This document shows, piece by piece, positions 54,932 to 64,000 of a DNA stretch of 64,000 bases. The notes under the pieces are model-generated. The model saw only the letters and a program-made list of their open reading frames with translations, searched no databases and was not told the origin of the DNA. How positions within the stretch are numbered: position 1 is the stretch's first letter; every line of letters begins with the position of its first letter. The position numbers and the translations under genes are program-made. Origin of the DNA: Bacillus sp. FSL K6-3431 (GTDB lineage: Bacteria > Bacillota > Bacilli > Bacillales > Bacillaceae_C); the NCBI RefSeq assembly GCF_038002605.1, contig NZ_JBBOCT010000001.1, positions 1,674,001 to 1,738,000 on the forward strand. Reading direction: 5' to 3'.

Positions 54932-56644
54932 CTAGGCTAGCAGTTTAAATTTATTTACTCGTGCCTGTAGTTCCTCAGCCATATAAGACATTGATTCCAT
55001 CAAGGATGTAATTTCCTCTATTGAAGCCGTTTGTTCTTCCGAATGTGTAACTATTTGGTTTGTATTTATCGTATTTTCATTAGCAGTGTGTTCAATATTG
55101 CCCATTGCAGTTGCGATCTCCTGGATACTTACATTAATCTGTATCACTTCCTTATACATACCACTAATATCCGTTGACACATTTGTAATGGAACTCTTTA
55201 TCCCAATAAACGCCGCTCCCGCATTTTCAAGTAAATTCGTACCAACTTTAACAGCTTTAACACTGCCAACAGTCACTTTAGCCACATTTCTAGTATCTTC
55301 TTGAATTTCATGAATTAATATACCAATTTGTTTCGTAGATTCTGCTGACTGTTCCGCAAGTTTTCTAATTTCCGACGCCACTACAGCAAAACCCTTACCA
55401 TGTTCTCCTGCCCTTGATGCTTCTATAGCTGCATTTAAAGCAAGCAAATTTGTCTGATTAGAGATCGTAGTTATCACAGCTAAGATTTGATCGATTTGTT
55501 TCGATTTTAATGTTAATGTTTCCATAGAAGCGACTAAATCCGAAGTTCTTGTATTAATTTGACCCATTTGTGCAATAGCTTTTTCAATTGTAACATCTCC
55601 ATTTTCTGCTTGTTCTAGTGTTTCTTTCGCCTCTTCATTAAGTGACTGAGCTCTAGTGCTCATCTCATTCGTTTTATTGGAAATACCCGTCAGCGTTTGA
55701 TTTGCATCTTGAATAATATTAAGTTGTACCTGAGAACCTTGTTGTACTTTTTGAATATCCACAGCATTTCTTTCCGCTGCAACACTAATTTCTCCCGTAC
55801 CTGCTGCAAGTTGTTCCGATGACGATGCAACTTCCGCAGAACTTGCTGATACTTGTCCGAGTACTTCCCGAAGATTATTCACCATTTTATCTAAATCCTG
55901 TGACAGCTGACCAATCTCATCCTTGCTGGCAAGCTTAAGGTCACTAACCGTAAGATCCCCTTCGGCGACTTTTCTCGCATGATTAATAATTTTTCTTAAT
56001 GGATCTGTTGCCCTTTTAATTAAGAAAATCGTGATTATGCCCGCAAGTAATATTGGAATAATTGAGAATAATAAGCTACCTTTTACCATTTCCCATGTTC
56101 GTTCATGTAGAATGCCCGCTTCAAAGTCGATTGCACTAATAGCTATAATTTCATTATTTGGATCATGGTCACGAAAGATCGGAGCATAACCAGTCAAGCG
56201 CTTCATCCCTCCAAATTCATATACTTCTGAATATGATGGGCCTTTCGTTTCCATTAGCTCAGAAATAGCCTTTTTATCGATTTGAAATCTATCACCTGCA
56301 GAAAACCCCTTTGTTTCCATATGTTTATCTGCAGCTAATATTGTACTGTCTACATTAATAATATAATGACCTTCGAAAATATGTTTATGTTCAAGCGTCC
56401 ATGCAATTTCCTCACTCACTTTTTTAGAAAGACTTTTATCACCTGCAATTATCTTTTCAAGATCTGTCGGATCCACTAAAGCTGTTGTAATATTTGCACA
56501 ACCATATAATTCGATTCCCGCGGCCTTTTTAATCTCCTGATAACTAGATCTGTACATAGACAACGAGATAACAACTAAACAAAATATTAAAATCCCCATA
56601 ATTACTGCGCCAAGTTTCCATGTAAGGCGATTGCTTTGTTTCAT
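54932..56644 (-). CDS. methyl-accepting chemotaxis protein
   Basis: 570 aa. Membrane segments at about 10-30 and 187-208, an extracytoplasmic sensor of about 155 residues (dCACHE/sCACHE-like), HAMP (about 210-262, '[20 protein letters not shown]'), then the signalling domain with the hairpin tip '[38 protein letters not shown]'. It signals to CheA/CheW at the cell pole; the ligand is unknown. AAAGGAAG precedes the ATG. Alone, with no che genes nearby. Confidence 0.93.
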   Translation of the reverse strand: MKQSNRLTWKLGAVIMGILIFCLVVISLSMYRSSYQEIKKAAGIELYGCANITTALVDPTDLEKIIAGDKSLSKKVSEEIAWTLEHKHIFEGHYIINVDSTILAADKHMETKGFSAGDRFQIDKKAISELMETKGPSYSEVYEFGGMKRLTGYAPIFRDHDPNNEIIAISAIDFEAGILHERTWEMVKGSLLFSIIPILLAGIITIFLIKRATDPLRKIINHARKVAEGDLTVSDLKLASKDEIGQLSQDLDKMVNNLREVLGQVSASSAEVASSSEQLAAGTGEISVAAERNAVDIQKVQQGSQVQLNIIQDANQTLTGISNKTNEMSTRAQSLNEEAKETLEQAENGDVTIEKAIAQMGQINTRTSDLVASMETLTLKSKQIDQILAVITTISNQTNLLALNAAIEASRAGEHGKGFAVVASEIRKLAEQSAESTKQIGILIHEIQEDTRNVAKVTVGSVKAVKVGTNLLENAGAAFIGIKSSITNVSTDISGMYKEVIQINVSIQEIATAMGNIEHTANENTINTNQIVTHSEEQTASIEEITSLMESMSYMAEELQARVNKFKLLA

Positions 56645-56753
56645 TTTGAACTTCCTTTCAAACTCCCAGTATTAAGCAGCTTTGCTTTAGTTCTAATATC
56701 GACTAAAGTTTGCATTTATTCAGCCATTAATATGGGTGTTCGAAACTTTTTTG

Positions 56754-57680
56754 CTATATTGGTCTACTCTTTAAAAAGTTTCCGCTTGCAAACCCAAATA
56801 CTTGGTCTTCGGAATAATACTTCAACAACTCGTTTATTAAATACTGCTGTTTTGAAGCATTTTCTAAACCAATAATATAGCTTGTGATTCCGTCAAAATC
56901 AGAACCGAAGCCAATATGGTCAACCCCTCCAAGAGAACAAAAGTGATCAATATGCATGATCAGATCGGAAATCGTTGCAGGAATTTTCCCAGAAACAAAT
57001 TGTGGAAAATAAACAACATGAATCATTGCTCCTTTATCAAATAGAGCAATTGCCTGTGCATCCGATAAATTACGTCGGTGTGAACAAATTGTTTTCGCGT
57101 TTGAGTGACTTGCAATTGGATAGTGAGATAACTCCATTACGTCCCAAAATGCTCTTTCGCTTAAATGAGAAACGTCCGTAAGTATCTTATGCTCATTATT
57201 AAAGCGCACGATTTCTCTTCCAAATAAGCTTAGACCAGCCCCACGGGGTTCACCAACTCCATCTGCCGCTAAGTTAGCATTGTTCCAAGTCAAACCCACT
57301 GAGCGGACGCCTAGATGATATAAAATACTAAGTTTATGTACATCATTTCCAATACAATCCACCCCTTCTAATGTAAGCATTGCTCCTATTTCATTGTCTT
57401 TAAGGTGATCAAAATCATTCCATGACTTAATATGCTTGATATCGTCGTTATTTCCAATAACATTTGTGTAAAAATAATCTATTTGATCAAGAGCGGCTTG
57501 GAACTTTTGCTCTGCTTTTAATTCTGGAGGTATGAAAATGGCAAAGCACTGTACTTTCACCTCTCCCATTTTCAAACGTTTCAGGCTTGTATCTAGTTTG
57601 GCGGAATTTTTGAAGTTTAGGATACCTTTACTGTCCCATATTTTATATAATGCATCACAATGAAGATCAATTATTTTCAT
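56754..57680 (-). CDS. M19-family dipeptidase (membrane-dipeptidase type)
   Basis: 308 aa without signal peptide. Metal ligands of the renal dipeptidase family: His7-x-Asp9 (DLHCDA), Glu in 'MLTLEGVDC' (about 123), His in 'PIASHSNAKTICSHRRNL' (about 197) and the Asp of 'HIGFGSDFDGI' (about 268). It would hydrolyse dipeptides in the cytoplasm. AGGAG precedes the ATG. Separate transcription unit. Confidence 0.9.
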   Translation of the reverse strand: MKIIDLHCDALYKIWDSKGILNFKNSAKLDTSLKRLKMGEVKVQCFAIFIPPELKAEQKFQAALDQIDYFYTNVIGNNDDIKHIKSWNDFDHLKDNEIGAMLTLEGVDCIGNDVHKLSILYHLGVRSVGLTWNNANLAADGVGEPRGAGLSLFGREIVRFNNEHKILTDVSHLSERAFWDVMELSHYPIASHSNAKTICSHRRNLSDAQAIALFDKGAMIHVVYFPQFVSGKIPATISDLIMHIDHFCSLGGVDHIGFGSDFDGITSYIIGLENASKQQYLINELLKYYSEDQVFGFASGNFLKSRPI

Positions 57681-57777
57681 ATCATTCTCCTATTTTCATC
57701 TAAATTTATTTAAACGGTTTACAACCCGTATAGAATAGGTATAAATTAAGTATATGCGATAAAAGGGGTGGATTTGC

Positions 57778-58101
57778 ATGCATTACAGCCAATCTTTCGA
57801 GGAAATGGAAAGTTTCGCAAAAAGGGCCTATTCAAATAAAGCTATTGGTACTTTTTATGTTAGTCAAACAGAAACGGCGCCTGATAAAATGTTCTTTGGT
57901 GATGAAGATACAGGGCGGGCTAGCGTGCATCAAATACTCTCTATACTTCTCGAAACTTCAGAAGGATCTACTTTTTATGAATATAGTTTTTTTAAACCAT
58001 ATGAACTAGAAGACGCATTTGAAATGATCCATGAAGTTTCTAAACTATTTCCGAAAACGGTTTTAGATAAGGATGAAATGGAGAAGAAACTGAGTGAATA
58101 A
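57778..58101 (+). CDS. hypothetical protein, 107 aa
   Basis: Soluble and acidic: MHYSQSFEEMESFAKRAYSN, then 'TFYVSQTETAPDKMFFGDEDTG' and 'FEMIHEVSKLFPKTVLDKDEMEKKL'. No recognised family, Cys pair or membrane segment. AAAAGGGGTGG about 8 nt before the ATG supports translation. Divergent from the dipeptidase gene. A weak hairpin follows at 58125-58152. Confidence 0.6.
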   Translation: MHYSQSFEEMESFAKRAYSNKAIGTFYVSQTETAPDKMFFGDEDTGRASVHQILSILLETSEGSTFYEYSFFKPYELEDAFEMIHEVSKLFPKTVLDKDEMEKKLSE

Positions 58102-58265
58102 AAATAGCACACACATTTGCAAACGAATAGCTCAATTTCAATTGGGCTATTCTGTGATTAATTTTTCTTTCATGTACTTTTACGAATTTGACATCATTTT
58201 TTTGAAAATTATGATATTATCTTAAGGGGTGAATAACATTTTTATTAGATTGGGGAAGAAACAAT

Positions 58266-59162
58266 ATGAAGCATTGTCATAGATGTGGAAATAATCTGGA
58301 TGAAAACAAAGATTTTTGTAGTAAATGTGGAGATCAGTTCAATGATGATGGATCAACAATAAATATTGATATTAACGAGCTAGCACAAAATGATGCAACT
58401 GTTTTGCCAAAATTTGATTCCGAACTAGATTTATCTATATTTGTAGGAAAGAAATATCCTTATTACAATAGGAAATGGATAAAGAACAAAGAAAATAAAC
58501 CTACATGGAATTTCGCTGCATTTTTCTTATCGCTATTTTGGTTAGGTTATCGAAAAATGTATATTCCGATAGTTATTATTATAGCTACTTTCTTTTTTAT
58601 TGACTTTTTATTATACATAAGCGATTACAAATATAGTACGGTTGACAATTCCATTTCATTTGCTATTGCAATTTTGCTAGGGTTGTATGGTAATCATTTC
58701 TATTTACTAAATGCAAAAAAGAAAGTATCGGCCATTAGAGAAAAAGGGTTATCATCTGAAGATAAAAACGTTGAATTACATAAAAAAGGCGGTACAAGTT
58801 GGCTAGGTGTGTTCATTGCTTTGGTTTCCCTCCTACTTTATGCGTTTGCCTCCAGCGCACTTTTCCCTACAGCAGAAGACAAAGTTTCAGGACTAAAAGA
58901 TGGTACCTTCTATGATTCTGCGGCTCAAACTGTTGGAGAAACAATGGACAATTTTTTCTTGCATCCTGAGTGGAAAGTGATCAAAAATGATGCAGGTGAA
59001 GAAATTATTCGTTTTACTGGAAAAAAAGAAAATTCAACGATTAAAATTGACTTTATTTCTGATGGTGAATTATTTGATGTCCACAATGCTGAAATCGATG
59101 GAGAACAACTTGATGAAGATGAGATGAATGAGGTATTGAATCTTATCATTACCGAAAATTGA
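58266..59162 (+). CDS. zinc-ribbon DUF2628 membrane protein
   Basis: 298 aa. Residues 1-25 are a zinc ribbon (CHRCGNNLDENKDFCSKCG). After a linker come 'NKPTWNFAAFFLSLFWLGYRKMY' and two to three membrane segments (about 80-155), the DUF2628 pattern, then a further membrane segment (about 178-198) and an acidic extracytoplasmic domain. Function unknown. The ribosome binding site GGGGAAG is weak. Confidence 0.75.
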   Translation: MKHCHRCGNNLDENKDFCSKCGDQFNDDGSTINIDINELAQNDATVLPKFDSELDLSIFVGKKYPYYNRKWIKNKENKPTWNFAAFFLSLFWLGYRKMYIPIVIIIATFFFIDFLLYISDYKYSTVDNSISFAIAILLGLYGNHFYLLNAKKKVSAIREKGLSSEDKNVELHKKGGTSWLGVFIALVSLLLYAFASSALFPTAEDKVSGLKDGTFYDSAAQTVGETMDNFFLHPEWKVIKNDAGEEIIRFTGKKENSTIKIDFISDGELFDVHNAEIDGEQLDEDEMNEVLNLIITEN

Positions 59163-59176
59163 CTCTTCGTCCAATA

Positions 59177-59204
59177 ACCAAAATAACTTCCTTCACATAA
59201 AATA
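59177..59204 (+). promoter_or_regulatory. candidate sigma-K promoter of YjcZ copy 3
   Basis: CATAAAATA fits the -10 consensus CATANNNTA, with AC 17 nt upstream. Mother-cell expression would suit a YjcZ-family protein, but the -35 is too short to be decisive. Confidence 0.4.
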
Positions 59205-59235
59205 GGTTAGATCCTTTTAAGGAGGTGTCCATTTT

Positions 59236-59334
59236 ATGGGTGGAGAAGGCGGTTTCGGCTTCGGCAACAACTTTGCATTGTTAGTTGTGCTGTTTATTTT
59301 ATTAATTATCATTGGCTCGGCTTACGCATATTAA
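59236..59334 (+). CDS. YjcZ-family mini-protein 3
   Basis: 32 aa: Gly-rich head MGGEGGFGFGNN, then FALLVVLFILLIIIGSAYAY. Same family as the two copies near 25 kb. AAGGAGGTG lies about 8 nt before the ATG. Confidence 0.85.
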   Translation: MGGEGGFGFGNNFALLVVLFILLIIIGSAYAY

Positions 59335-59439
59335 CTTTCTTTTTGAGGCGTCTTTTTGGCGCTTCTTTTTTTTATAATAATATTGCGTTTATTGGAGAAA
59401 ATAGATACGGATAAAGAATAAATGTCAGGTGGTTAAAAA

Positions 59440-59739
59440 ATGGAACATTTTCCGATTATACATACGAATTTCTGGGATGCCGTTATTGCCGTCCCAACTG
59501 TTTTGATATTAACACAAATAATTAAGTTGCTAACACCCATCCCGCGGGCTTTCATCCCTACAGTTGCATCCGTACTCGGCTTAATCTTCTCTATTTTCAT
59601 TGCTCATAGATTTAACTTTTGGGCCGGAGTTTTCATGGGTTTTTTTTATGGAAATGCAGCTGTTGGTGCCTATGCTTCATTGAAAACAGCTATAGCCGCA
59701 TATCGACAGTCCGATGAAAGATTTTCAAATAAAACATAA
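59440..59739 (+). CDS. small membrane protein, 99 aa
   Basis: Three hydrophobic segments (about 13-30, 38-56, 60-82) with 'IPRAFIPTVASVLGLIFSIFIA' and 'FWAGVFMGFFYGNAAVGAYASLKTA'. The size and topology recall small phage holins, but no lysis gene is adjacent, so this is only a resemblance. AGGTGG precedes the ATG by 7 nt. Confidence 0.55.
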   Translation: MEHFPIIHTNFWDAVIAVPTVLILTQIIKLLTPIPRAFIPTVASVLGLIFSIFIAHRFNFWAGVFMGFFYGNAAVGAYASLKTAIAAYRQSDERFSNKT

Positions 59740-60044
59740 TTTCACTTTTTACATATTTGTAATGGATTCTTCATAGTCTGTTCATAATATTGGGGTATAT
59801 TTATCAATATAACGTTATCTCCCCCCTTAAGATAACATAAAAGGTCTGAATTCCATGTAAAATTGGAATCAGACCTTTCTTTATTTACATACAATTAATA
59901 TCTTTTAACATCTACTTAAACTTTCGCATCCAGCTACGACGTACTAGTGTCGCGTCTCTTACGGATGAGCCAATTGATTCCTCGACTAATAACCGCCACA
60001 CCATGTGTCAATGTTAAAGTCCACAACATACAGCATTATCTTCA
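59740..60044. other. spacer with hairpins
   Basis: Between the convergent 99-aa gene and spoVR. A small inverted repeat GTTATCT/AGATAAC (59814-59836) precedes the terminator at 59839. A 31-codon minus frame (59934-60029) lacks a ribosome binding site. Nothing else. Confidence 0.4.
59839..59888. terminator. bidirectional terminator
   Basis: AAAAGGTCTGAATTCCA and TTGGAATCAGACCTTT form a strong hairpin with T-rich flanks on both strands. Confidence 0.82.
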
Positions 60045-61454
60045 TTACAAAAATTTTCTTAGCATGTTTCTACCATCGAATGTAAAAAGTACTGGTCTAT
60101 TTTCAACGCTACTTTCCATATGGACGGGGCGTCCCCATAGCTGATGGATATATGGTAACACTTTCTCCAAATATTTTAAGTCCAACTCCATTCCCTCATA
60201 TGAATGCTTTAAATAAAGTTCTCCATTTTTCATATAGTCGCCATCATTGACAGTGATGTATGGAAACCCACCATTGACCCGCATATTAACGAGTTGATCA
60301 CGTACATCAGTCCATTTTTTATCAACTATTTTATAATCGCGCCCTTGTTTTTGAAAAAGGTACATATCTTCACGCATGACAAGATCCTTTGTTAAATAAT
60401 TACGCAAAAATGATATATCTGATTCGATTTCTCGAACTTCAAACATTTTCTCTCGACCCGAATTTTCCTCCACACCTTGTGCTTTCATTTCATCACTAGG
60501 ATTATTCCAGCGTTCTTCAATATCTTCGAACATTTTCACACCGAGATAATATGGATTAATATTCGTCCTTGATGGCTGAACTACACCGGCATTCAATTTT
60601 GCAAATTCTATCGTTTCTTCGCTTGTGAGATTCATTTCTCGGAGAATCCGCTGATGCCAATATGATGCCCAGCCTTCATTCATAATTTTCGTTTCAAGTT
60701 GTGGCCAGAAATATAGCATTTCCGATCTTATCATCGTCATGATATCTCTTTGCCAGTCTGAAAGTTCCCGACTATACTGTTCGATGAATAACATAATGTC
60801 CTTTTCAGGTTGTGGTGGAAAAGATTTTTTTGACTTTCTCCGATCGATCCTCTGCTTTTTCTTACCATCTAGCGACCATAAATCATCATATTCTGTCGCT
60901 GCAGGTACATCTTCTTCTACATCATCATCTTCCGCTTTCCATTGTAAAGTTGGTCGCACGAGTGATGGGTCAATATGTTCCTCAATGGCAAGCACGGCAT
61001 TAAGAAAGTCTTCTACCTCCGCTTTACCATACTCAATTTCGTACTCCCGAACCCTTTCAGCTGTCGCTGCCATACTTTCCACCATATCGCGGTTTGTATT
61101 CCGAAATCTGACATTATTTTTAAAAAAATCACAATGGGCAAGTACGTGCGCGACAATTAATTTATTTTGAATAAGTGAATTTGAATCAAGCAAAAATGCA
61201 TAACATGGATTGGAATTAATGACTAATTCATATATTTTACTTAAGCCGAAATCATATTGTAACTTCATTTTGAAAAATTGCTTTCCAAAACTCCAGTGTG
61301 AAAATCGAGTAGGCATACCGTATGCACCAAACGTATAAATTATATCAGCAGGGCAAATTTCATAACGCATCGGATAAAAATCGAGCCCAAAGCTGCTCGC
61401 TATTTCAGTAATTTCACTAATAGCATATTCCAATGCATTTGCATTTGGTTTCAT
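60045..61454 (-). CDS. spoVR: stage V sporulation protein SpoVR
   Basis: 469 aa, the usual length. Typical blocks: '[34 protein letters not shown]' (about 25-58), '[15 protein letters not shown]', '[11 protein letters not shown]', '[22 protein letters not shown]' and '[18 protein letters not shown]'. SpoVR is needed for normal spore cortex formation in B. subtilis; its activity is unknown. AAAGGGAGGGG precedes the ATG. Divergent from yhdB, as in B. subtilis. Confidence 0.96.
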   Translation of the reverse strand: MKPNANALEYAISEITEIASSFGLDFYPMRYEICPADIIYTFGAYGMPTRFSHWSFGKQFFKMKLQYDFGLSKIYELVINSNPCYAFLLDSNSLIQNKLIVAHVLAHCDFFKNNVRFRNTNRDMVESMAATAERVREYEIEYGKAEVEDFLNAVLAIEEHIDPSLVRPTLQWKAEDDDVEEDVPAATEYDDLWSLDGKKKQRIDRRKSKKSFPPQPEKDIMLFIEQYSRELSDWQRDIMTMIRSEMLYFWPQLETKIMNEGWASYWHQRILREMNLTSEETIEFAKLNAGVVQPSRTNINPYYLGVKMFEDIEERWNNPSDEMKAQGVEENSGREKMFEVREIESDISFLRNYLTKDLVMREDMYLFQKQGRDYKIVDKKWTDVRDQLVNMRVNGGFPYITVNDGDYMKNGELYLKHSYEGMELDLKYLEKVLPYIHQLWGRPVHMESSVENRPVLFTFDGRNMLRKFL

Positions 61455-61661
61455 TAAAAATCCCCTCCCTTTTTACCTCAATGTATGTGAAAAAAGGGAT
61501 TTTCATGTGGACAGATATTTTTATTTTTTACTTATTTACACTTATTTACTCATTCCAATTTTAGAATGTATTATTCTGATCACACTGTCAATTATTACAC
61601 CGAAAGTATTATCGACTTGCACATATACTAAAAACAAGCTCCAAAAAGGAGGCTGCGTTAA

Positions 61662-61919
61662 ATGGATATCGTGGATTACGATCGTGCACTTTACTATACT
61701 CATCGGTCTGAATGGGATAATTTAATTATCTTAATGGTGCGAACGAAAGATAATTTGCTATCCAAGCGAATTGAACATTTCATGCATGCTTATCAATTTT
61801 CAAAGGATTACTCATTGATTGAGCGTCGCTTATATTCTTTACTTCGGTATTTAGAACACGCGAATGAATCAGTTGGTAGTGCCCCTGCTATGATCACAGA
61901 GCCTTTCATCACAATATAA
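61662..61919 (+). CDS. yhdB: YhdB-family protein
   Basis: 85 aa, soluble: MDIVDYDRALYYTHRSEWDN, 'LIILMVRTKDNLLSKRIEHFMHAYQF'. This start and the place next to spoVR identify YhdB; function unknown. AAAGGAGG about 9 nt before the ATG decides the start, in preference to an overlapping frame at 61507. Confidence 0.87.
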   Translation: MDIVDYDRALYYTHRSEWDNLIILMVRTKDNLLSKRIEHFMHAYQFSKDYSLIERRLYSLLRYLEHANESVGSAPAMITEPFITI

Positions 61920-61957
61920 AAAATCCCGGCGGTCAAACTATTGGCCCCGGGTATTTG
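61920..61957. terminator. bidirectional terminator yhdB / yhcX
   Basis: AATCCCGG.GGTCAA and TTGGCC.CCGGGTATT form a hairpin with A/T-rich flanks between the convergent genes. Confidence 0.65.
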
Positions 61958-61976
61958 TATGTATCAAATATATTGC

Positions 61977-63518
61977 CTATTGTTTATATTTCACTTCATA
62001 CACATCTCTCCGTCTATCCTGTAACTGCATGACCGTCCCATCTTGCCTCTGGCGACGAAGAATTTCTAGATCGACATCACCAATTAAGACCATTTCGATA
62101 TTTGGATTTGTTTCTCCAACAATTCCATCACGTGCAAACTCAAAATCAGATGGTGCAAATATAGCTGATTGTGCATATTGAATATCCATATTATCGGTTT
62201 GTGGTAAATTTCCGACCGTACCTGAAATCACCGTATAAATCTGATTTTCAACTGCTCGTGCCTGTGAGCAATAACGGACACGTAAGTAACCATGTCTATC
62301 ATCTGTACAAAAAGGAGTAAAGATAATATTAGCTCCTTTCTCAACAGCAATACGTGCAAGCTCAGGAAATTCAATATCATAGCATATCTGGATTGCTATT
62401 TTGCCACAATCTGTGTCAAATACTCGGACATGATCACCTTGACTAATCCCCCACCACAAACGCTCATTTGGTGTTACGTGGATTTTGTATTGCTTTTCAA
62501 TCGTACCATCTCTTCGAAATAAAAAAGAAATATTATAAATCTCTCCGCTCTCCTCAACAAAATGGGATCCACCAATAATATTAACGTTGTATCGAATCGC
62601 TAAATTAGTAAACAATTCAATGTATTGTTCCGTGTATTCCGTTAGTTTTCTAATTGTTTGTGAAGGCGTTCTTTCATTTAAAAATGACATTAGCTGAGAT
62701 GTGAAAATTTCAGGAAATACGACAAAATCAGAAGATGCATCTGATGCCACATCTGTGAAGTACTCCACTTGATTAGCGAAATCCTCAAAAGAGCTAATTG
62801 CACGCATCATATATTGCACTGCGCATATCCGAACAGGATAGCTCGTTTTATAATGGCGTTTACTAAGTGGCACATAATCAACATTATTCCATTCCATTAG
62901 CGTCGCATATTTATTAGACTGCTTATCGTCAGGTAAATAATTGGGATTGATTCTCATCAGTGTGAACCCATTTAGTAATTGAAATGATAAAACAGGATCA
63001 TAAATTTGATGCAGCGTTACCGCATCAACATATTCCCGAGGCGTCATTTCCTCTTTGTATTTATAGTAATTTGGGATTCGTCCACCAATAATGATACTCT
63101 TTAAATTATTGCTTCTTGCCAATTCTTTTCTAGCTTCATACAGTCTATGCCCTACTTTCATCCGTCTGTATGCAGGATGGACCATGATTTCAATTCCATA
63201 TAAGTTATAACCTTCAGGATGATGATTTGTGATATAACCATTATTTGTTACATCGTCCCAAGAATGTTTATCATCATATTCATCAAAATTAATAATTAAG
63301 CCGGAACATGAACCAATAATTTCACCGTCATATTCCGCAATTATTTGCCCTTCTGGAAATAACTTCAGATGGCTCTCAAGCTGTTCAATCGTCCAAGGCT
63401 CCATTCCTGGAAAACAGTGCGATTGTAAAGTCAAAATCGCTTTTATATCTCGATGCTCCAATGGCCTCACAATCATTTTCTTTTCAAATTGTGTTAAATC
63501 TAATTTATCTGGCATCAT
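61977..63518 (-). CDS. yhcX: GNAT acetyltransferase - carbon-nitrogen hydrolase fusion YhcX
   Basis: 513 aa. Residues about 15-215 are a GNAT domain ('IEIMVHPAYRRMKVGHRLYEARKELAR' for acetyl-CoA binding). Residues about 228-505 are a nitrilase-type domain with the triad Glu in 'FVVFPEIF', Lys in 'QYKIHVTPNE' and Cys in 'IAIQICYDIEFPE'. Same fusion and length as B. subtilis YhcX. It probably acts on an amide or N-acyl substrate, unknown. TTG 63521 precedes two ATGs; AAAGGAG spacing favours 63518. Confidence 0.9.
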   Translation of the reverse strand: MMPDKLDLTQFEKKMIVRPLEHRDIKAILTLQSHCFPGMEPWTIEQLESHLKLFPEGQIIAEYDGEIIGSCSGLIINFDEYDDKHSWDDVTNNGYITNHHPEGYNLYGIEIMVHPAYRRMKVGHRLYEARKELARSNNLKSIIIGGRIPNYYKYKEEMTPREYVDAVTLHQIYDPVLSFQLLNGFTLMRINPNYLPDDKQSNKYATLMEWNNVDYVPLSKRHYKTSYPVRICAVQYMMRAISSFEDFANQVEYFTDVASDASSDFVVFPEIFTSQLMSFLNERTPSQTIRKLTEYTEQYIELFTNLAIRYNVNIIGGSHFVEESGEIYNISFLFRRDGTIEKQYKIHVTPNERLWWGISQGDHVRVFDTDCGKIAIQICYDIEFPELARIAVEKGANIIFTPFCTDDRHGYLRVRYCSQARAVENQIYTVISGTVGNLPQTDNMDIQYAQSAIFAPSDFEFARDGIVGETNPNIEMVLIGDVDLEILRRQRQDGTVMQLQDRRRDVYEVKYKQ

Positions 63519-63652
63519 CAAATCTCCTTTTACATTTTACAGTTTTGTGAATAGAGCTGTCCCTATTTACATTCTTTATGACTTAATACTATAATCGAGA
63601 AGATACTGCAAGCGAACATATATAAATAATTTAAAGATATGTGAGGTATAAC

Positions 63653-64000
63653 ATGGATAAACAAAAGGACCACCGCGAGAATTTACTATTTTATGCTTGG
63701 GCTGTTTCCGTTATCGCTACACTAGGCAGTTTATACTTTTCCGAAATTAAACAATACATTCCATGCGAGTTATGCTGGTATCAAAGGATTTTAATGTACC
63801 CACTCGTAATTATACTTGGTATCGCTGCTGCAAAAAAGGATTATAAAATTGCACTGTATTCTGCCGTTTTTTCAGGAATTGGCCTACTTGTATCTACGTA
63901 TCATTATTTACTTCAAAAAGTAACTGTTTTTGCTGAGCAAGCACCAGCTTGTGGCATCGTACCATGTACAGGTGCGTATATTAACTGGCTTGGATTCATT
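63653..64000 (+). CDS. bdbC: disulfide bond formation protein BdbC (3' end outside window)
   Basis: The first 116 codons are visible. Membrane helix 1 (about 10-29), 'YIPCELCWYQRILMYPL' with the C-x-x-C quinone-side pair (38 and 41), helices 2 and 3, then the periplasmic-side loop 'APACGIVPCTGAYI' with the second Cys pair. This is the DsbB/BdbC family, which reoxidises a thiol-disulfide oxidoreductase (BdbD type) using quinone. GTGAGGT precedes the ATG. Whether bdbD follows cannot be seen. Confidence 0.9.
   Translation, partial: MDKQKDHRENLLFYAWAVSVIATLGSLYFSEIKQYIPCELCWYQRILMYPLVIILGIAAAKKDYKIALYSAVFSGIGLLVSTYHYLLQKVTVFAEQAPACGIVPCTGAYINWLGFI

Noticed and set aside
59440..59739. Phage holin
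   Set aside because: Size and topology fit, but there is no endolysin or other phage gene nearby; kept as an unknown membrane protein.
59934..60029. 31-codon minus-strand frame downstream of spoVR
   Set aside because: No ribosome binding site and no recognisable pattern.
61507..61725. 72-codon hydrophobic plus-strand frame before yhdB
   Set aside because: It lacks a ribosome binding site and overlaps the start of yhdB, which is conserved and well supported.

Overview
The window is chromosomal DNA from an AT-rich, endospore-forming member of the Bacillaceae. The evidence is gene content and order: hemE-hemH-hemY, yhgD-yhgE, hmoB, yhaA, ecsA-ecsB, hit, trpP, yhaH, hpr/scoC, yhaI, prsA, yhaL, yhaM-yhaN-yhaO, yhaR, yhaX, yheA-yheB-yheE, spoVR-yhdB and yhcX recur in B. 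subtilis in nearly the same neighbourhoods. An alpha/beta-type SASP gene with a sigma-G promoter, three YjcZ-type mini-proteins, SpoVR and YhaL point to sporulation. I cannot name the species.

Layout. 1-8 kb: end of a Tic20/DUF4870-like protein, an ABC exporter coupled to a DUF1854 protein, a YdcF-like protein, two methyltransferases, a GNAT acetyltransferase and a SinR-like repressor. 8-18 kb: a Sco lipoprotein, the YhgE exporter with its TetR regulator, the late haem pathway, the haem monooxygenase HmoB and an M20 amidohydrolase. 18-32 kb: ecsAB, hit, trpP, hpr, prsA and the nucleases YhaM, YhaN and YhaO, the most conserved block. 32-42 kb: yhaR to yheE, a PucR-type regulator, msmX, a SASP gene, fumC and a class A PBP. 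43.8-45.7 kb: a gene-poor zone with a decayed IS110 transposase and interspersed repeats. 45.7-53.6 kb: a soluble histidine kinase, an ArsC/LMW-PTP-like protein with a damaged P-loop, topB, and the riboflavin operon ribD-E-BA-H under an FMN riboswitch. 53.6-64 kb: a decayed TnpB element, a chemotaxis receptor, an M19 dipeptidase, spoVR-yhdB, yhcX and the start of bdbC.

Most genes are ordinary housekeeping genes, and I did not find a large undescribed multi-gene system. The observations I consider most worth checking are in non-coding DNA. (1) A compact three-helix structure that looks like a tRNA lacking its anticodon arm and ends in ACCA lies between the sigma-G promoter and the start of the SASP gene. 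(2) A duplicated element of about 215 bp upstream of hit is followed by a terminator. (3) Five perfectly spaced (G/U)AG triplets lie over the trpP ribosome binding site, as expected for TRAP control. (4) Two matching 23-bp operators flank yhgD. Small genes found by reading the sequence directly include a 59-aa TTG-start membrane protein, three YjcZ-family ORFs of 28-32 aa, and a 47-aa ORF.
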